Origin: Roseburia sp. 831b
Lineage (GTDB): Bacteria > Bacillota > Clostridia > Lachnospirales > Lachnospiraceae
Direction of reading: 5' to 3'
NCBI RefSeq assembly: GCF_001940165.2
Contig: NZ_CP135162.1
Location: forward strand, 2,221,001 to 2,285,000
Length of the DNA stretch: 64,000 nucleotides
Shown here: positions 61,882-64,000 of the stretch, one piece after another
How the letters are laid out: each line of letters starts with the position of its first letter
Position numbering within the stretch: position 1 is the first letter of the stretch
Translations under genes and position numbers: made by a program
Notes under the pieces: generated by a model
The model's input: only the letters and a program-made list of their open reading frames with translations
Told to the model about the DNA's origin: nothing
The model's database searches: none

Positions 61882-61955
61882 CGACCCAAGCGGGACTCGA
61901 ACCCGCGACCTCCGCCGTGACAGGGCGGCGCTCTAACCAACTGAGCCATTGGGCC
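61882..61955 (-). tRNA. tRNA-Asp (anticodon GTC)
   Basis: Acceptor GGCCCAA/TTGGGTC with discriminator G; anticodon loop CTGTCAC. Confidence 0.96.
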
Positions 61956-61973
61956 ATATTATTTTGTAACTAG

Positions 61974-62047
61974 TGGACCATCGGGGACTCGAACCCAGGA
62001 CCGACCGGTTATGAGCCGGTTGCTCTAACCAACTGAGCTAATGGTCC
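61974..62047 (-). tRNA. tRNA with CAT anticodon (Met elongator or Ile2)
   Basis: Acceptor GGACCAT/ATGGTCC and anticodon loop CTCATAA. The acceptor is not the initiator type. Elongator Met and lysidine-modified Ile2 cannot be separated with confidence by eye. Confidence 0.9.
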
Positions 62048-62068
62048 ATAGAACCTGAGGTTCTTTAA

Positions 62069-62141
62069 AGCCGATGATCGGACTCGAACCGATAACCTGC
62101 TGATTACAAATCAGCTGCTCTGCCAATTGAGCCACATCGGC
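62069..62141 (-). tRNA. tRNA-Thr (anticodon TGT)
   Basis: Acceptor GCCGATG/CATCGGC and anticodon loop TTTGTAA. Confidence 0.96.
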
Positions 62142-62190
62142 ATAATGCCTCTTTACAGTCGACTAGTTATGAACACATTAAAGTGTTAAG

Positions 62191-62262
62191 TGACTCCGAC
62201 GGGAATCGAACCCGTGTTACCGCCGTGAAAGGGCGATGTCTTAACCGCTTGACCACGGAGCC
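62191..62262 (-). tRNA. tRNA-Glu (anticodon TTC)
   Basis: Acceptor GGCTCCG/CGGAGTC and anticodon loop CTTTCAC. Confidence 0.96.
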
Positions 62263-62281
62263 ATACTATTGCGAAAAAAAG

Positions 62282-62354
62282 CTCCCCGAGTAGGACTCGA
62301 ACCTACGACAGCGCGGTTAACAGCCGCGTGCTCTACCAACTGAGCTATCGAGGA
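62282..62354 (-). tRNA. tRNA-Asn (anticodon GTT)
   Basis: Acceptor TCCTCGA/TCGGGGA and anticodon loop CTGTTAA. It is the first tRNA, about 77 bp after the 23S 3' end. Confidence 0.96.
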
Positions 62355-62431
62355 ATATGTTGAAAGTAAAATCAACAGTGATATTATACCTTCAAAACTT
62401 CATACAGTCAATACCGAATTTACAAACTTTT

Positions 62432-64000
<1,569 letters not shown>

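Noticed and set aside
61548..61957. Open frames across the second tRNA cluster
   Set aside because: Same artefact: translated tRNA sequence on either strand.

Overview
The window looks like chromosome from a spore-forming, probably motile member of the Clostridia, most likely family Lachnospiraceae. The signs are AT-rich intergenic DNA, a clostridial SpoIIID, a SipL-like SPOCS/LysM protein, Veg, a MotA-type stator, a chemotaxis receptor, ECF transport and TPP riboswitches. I did not assign a species. Most genes lie on the minus strand.

Layout, left to right. 1-9.4 kb: a TPP riboswitch whose gene lies off the left edge, a DUF2798 protein, a chemotaxis receptor, spoIIID, an anchored protein of unknown function, an HD-GYP-like protein with an EamA exporter (plus strand), and a DUF389 membrane protein with a lysine-rich partner. 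9.3-18.7 kb: methionine aminopeptidase, a SurA-N-like protein, YqeY, an NlpC/P60 hydrolase, one IS1182-type insertion sequence, a CD225-like protein, the SipL-like protein, veg and a PrcB_C protein. 18.8-25.5 kb: plsC, murF, ddl, a PfkB kinase, an AI-2E family exporter, a K+ channel-like protein and tRNA-Leu.

25.6-36.9 kb is one ten-gene minus-strand operon: aminotransferase, 2-hydroxyacid dehydrogenase, M20/RocB-like peptidase, amidinotransferase/DDAH-like enzyme, acetamidase/formamidase, and a complete oligopeptide-type ABC transporter (A-D-F-B-C). A divergent PucR-type regulator lies at its head. It reads as a self-contained system for taking up and breaking down an amide- or guanidino-containing nitrogen compound of unknown identity. 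The regulator-operon gap holds a promoter firing straight into a terminator, followed by a palindromic repeat element.

38.5-46.1 kb: thiC under a TPP riboswitch, a serine hydrolase, a zinc-ribbon protein, a K+/H+ antiporter, a gamma-carbonic-anhydrase-like protein, a DinB-like protein and a MATE exporter. 46.1-48.6 kb: an orphan tyrosine recombinase preceded by about 440 bp of ordered repeats and followed by six tRNAs. 48.7-61.5 kb: phosphoesterase, RdgB, cell-wall amidase, papain-like protease, THUMP methyltransferase, rhodanese, a 56-residue Asn/Ser/Lys-rich protein, a large cyclic-nucleotide-binding-domain protein, CoaBC with an ECF S component, MotA and an XRE regulator. 61.5-64 kb: eight tRNAs and the 3' part of a 23S rRNA gene, with no 5S gene between them.

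The most unusual features are the paired and half-copy repeat family at four loci, often directly beside terminators; the regularly spaced CATGCC/GGCATG array before the orphan recombinase; two sporulation genes whose ribosome binding site is the 3' arm of the preceding terminator; and the ten-gene catabolic operon.
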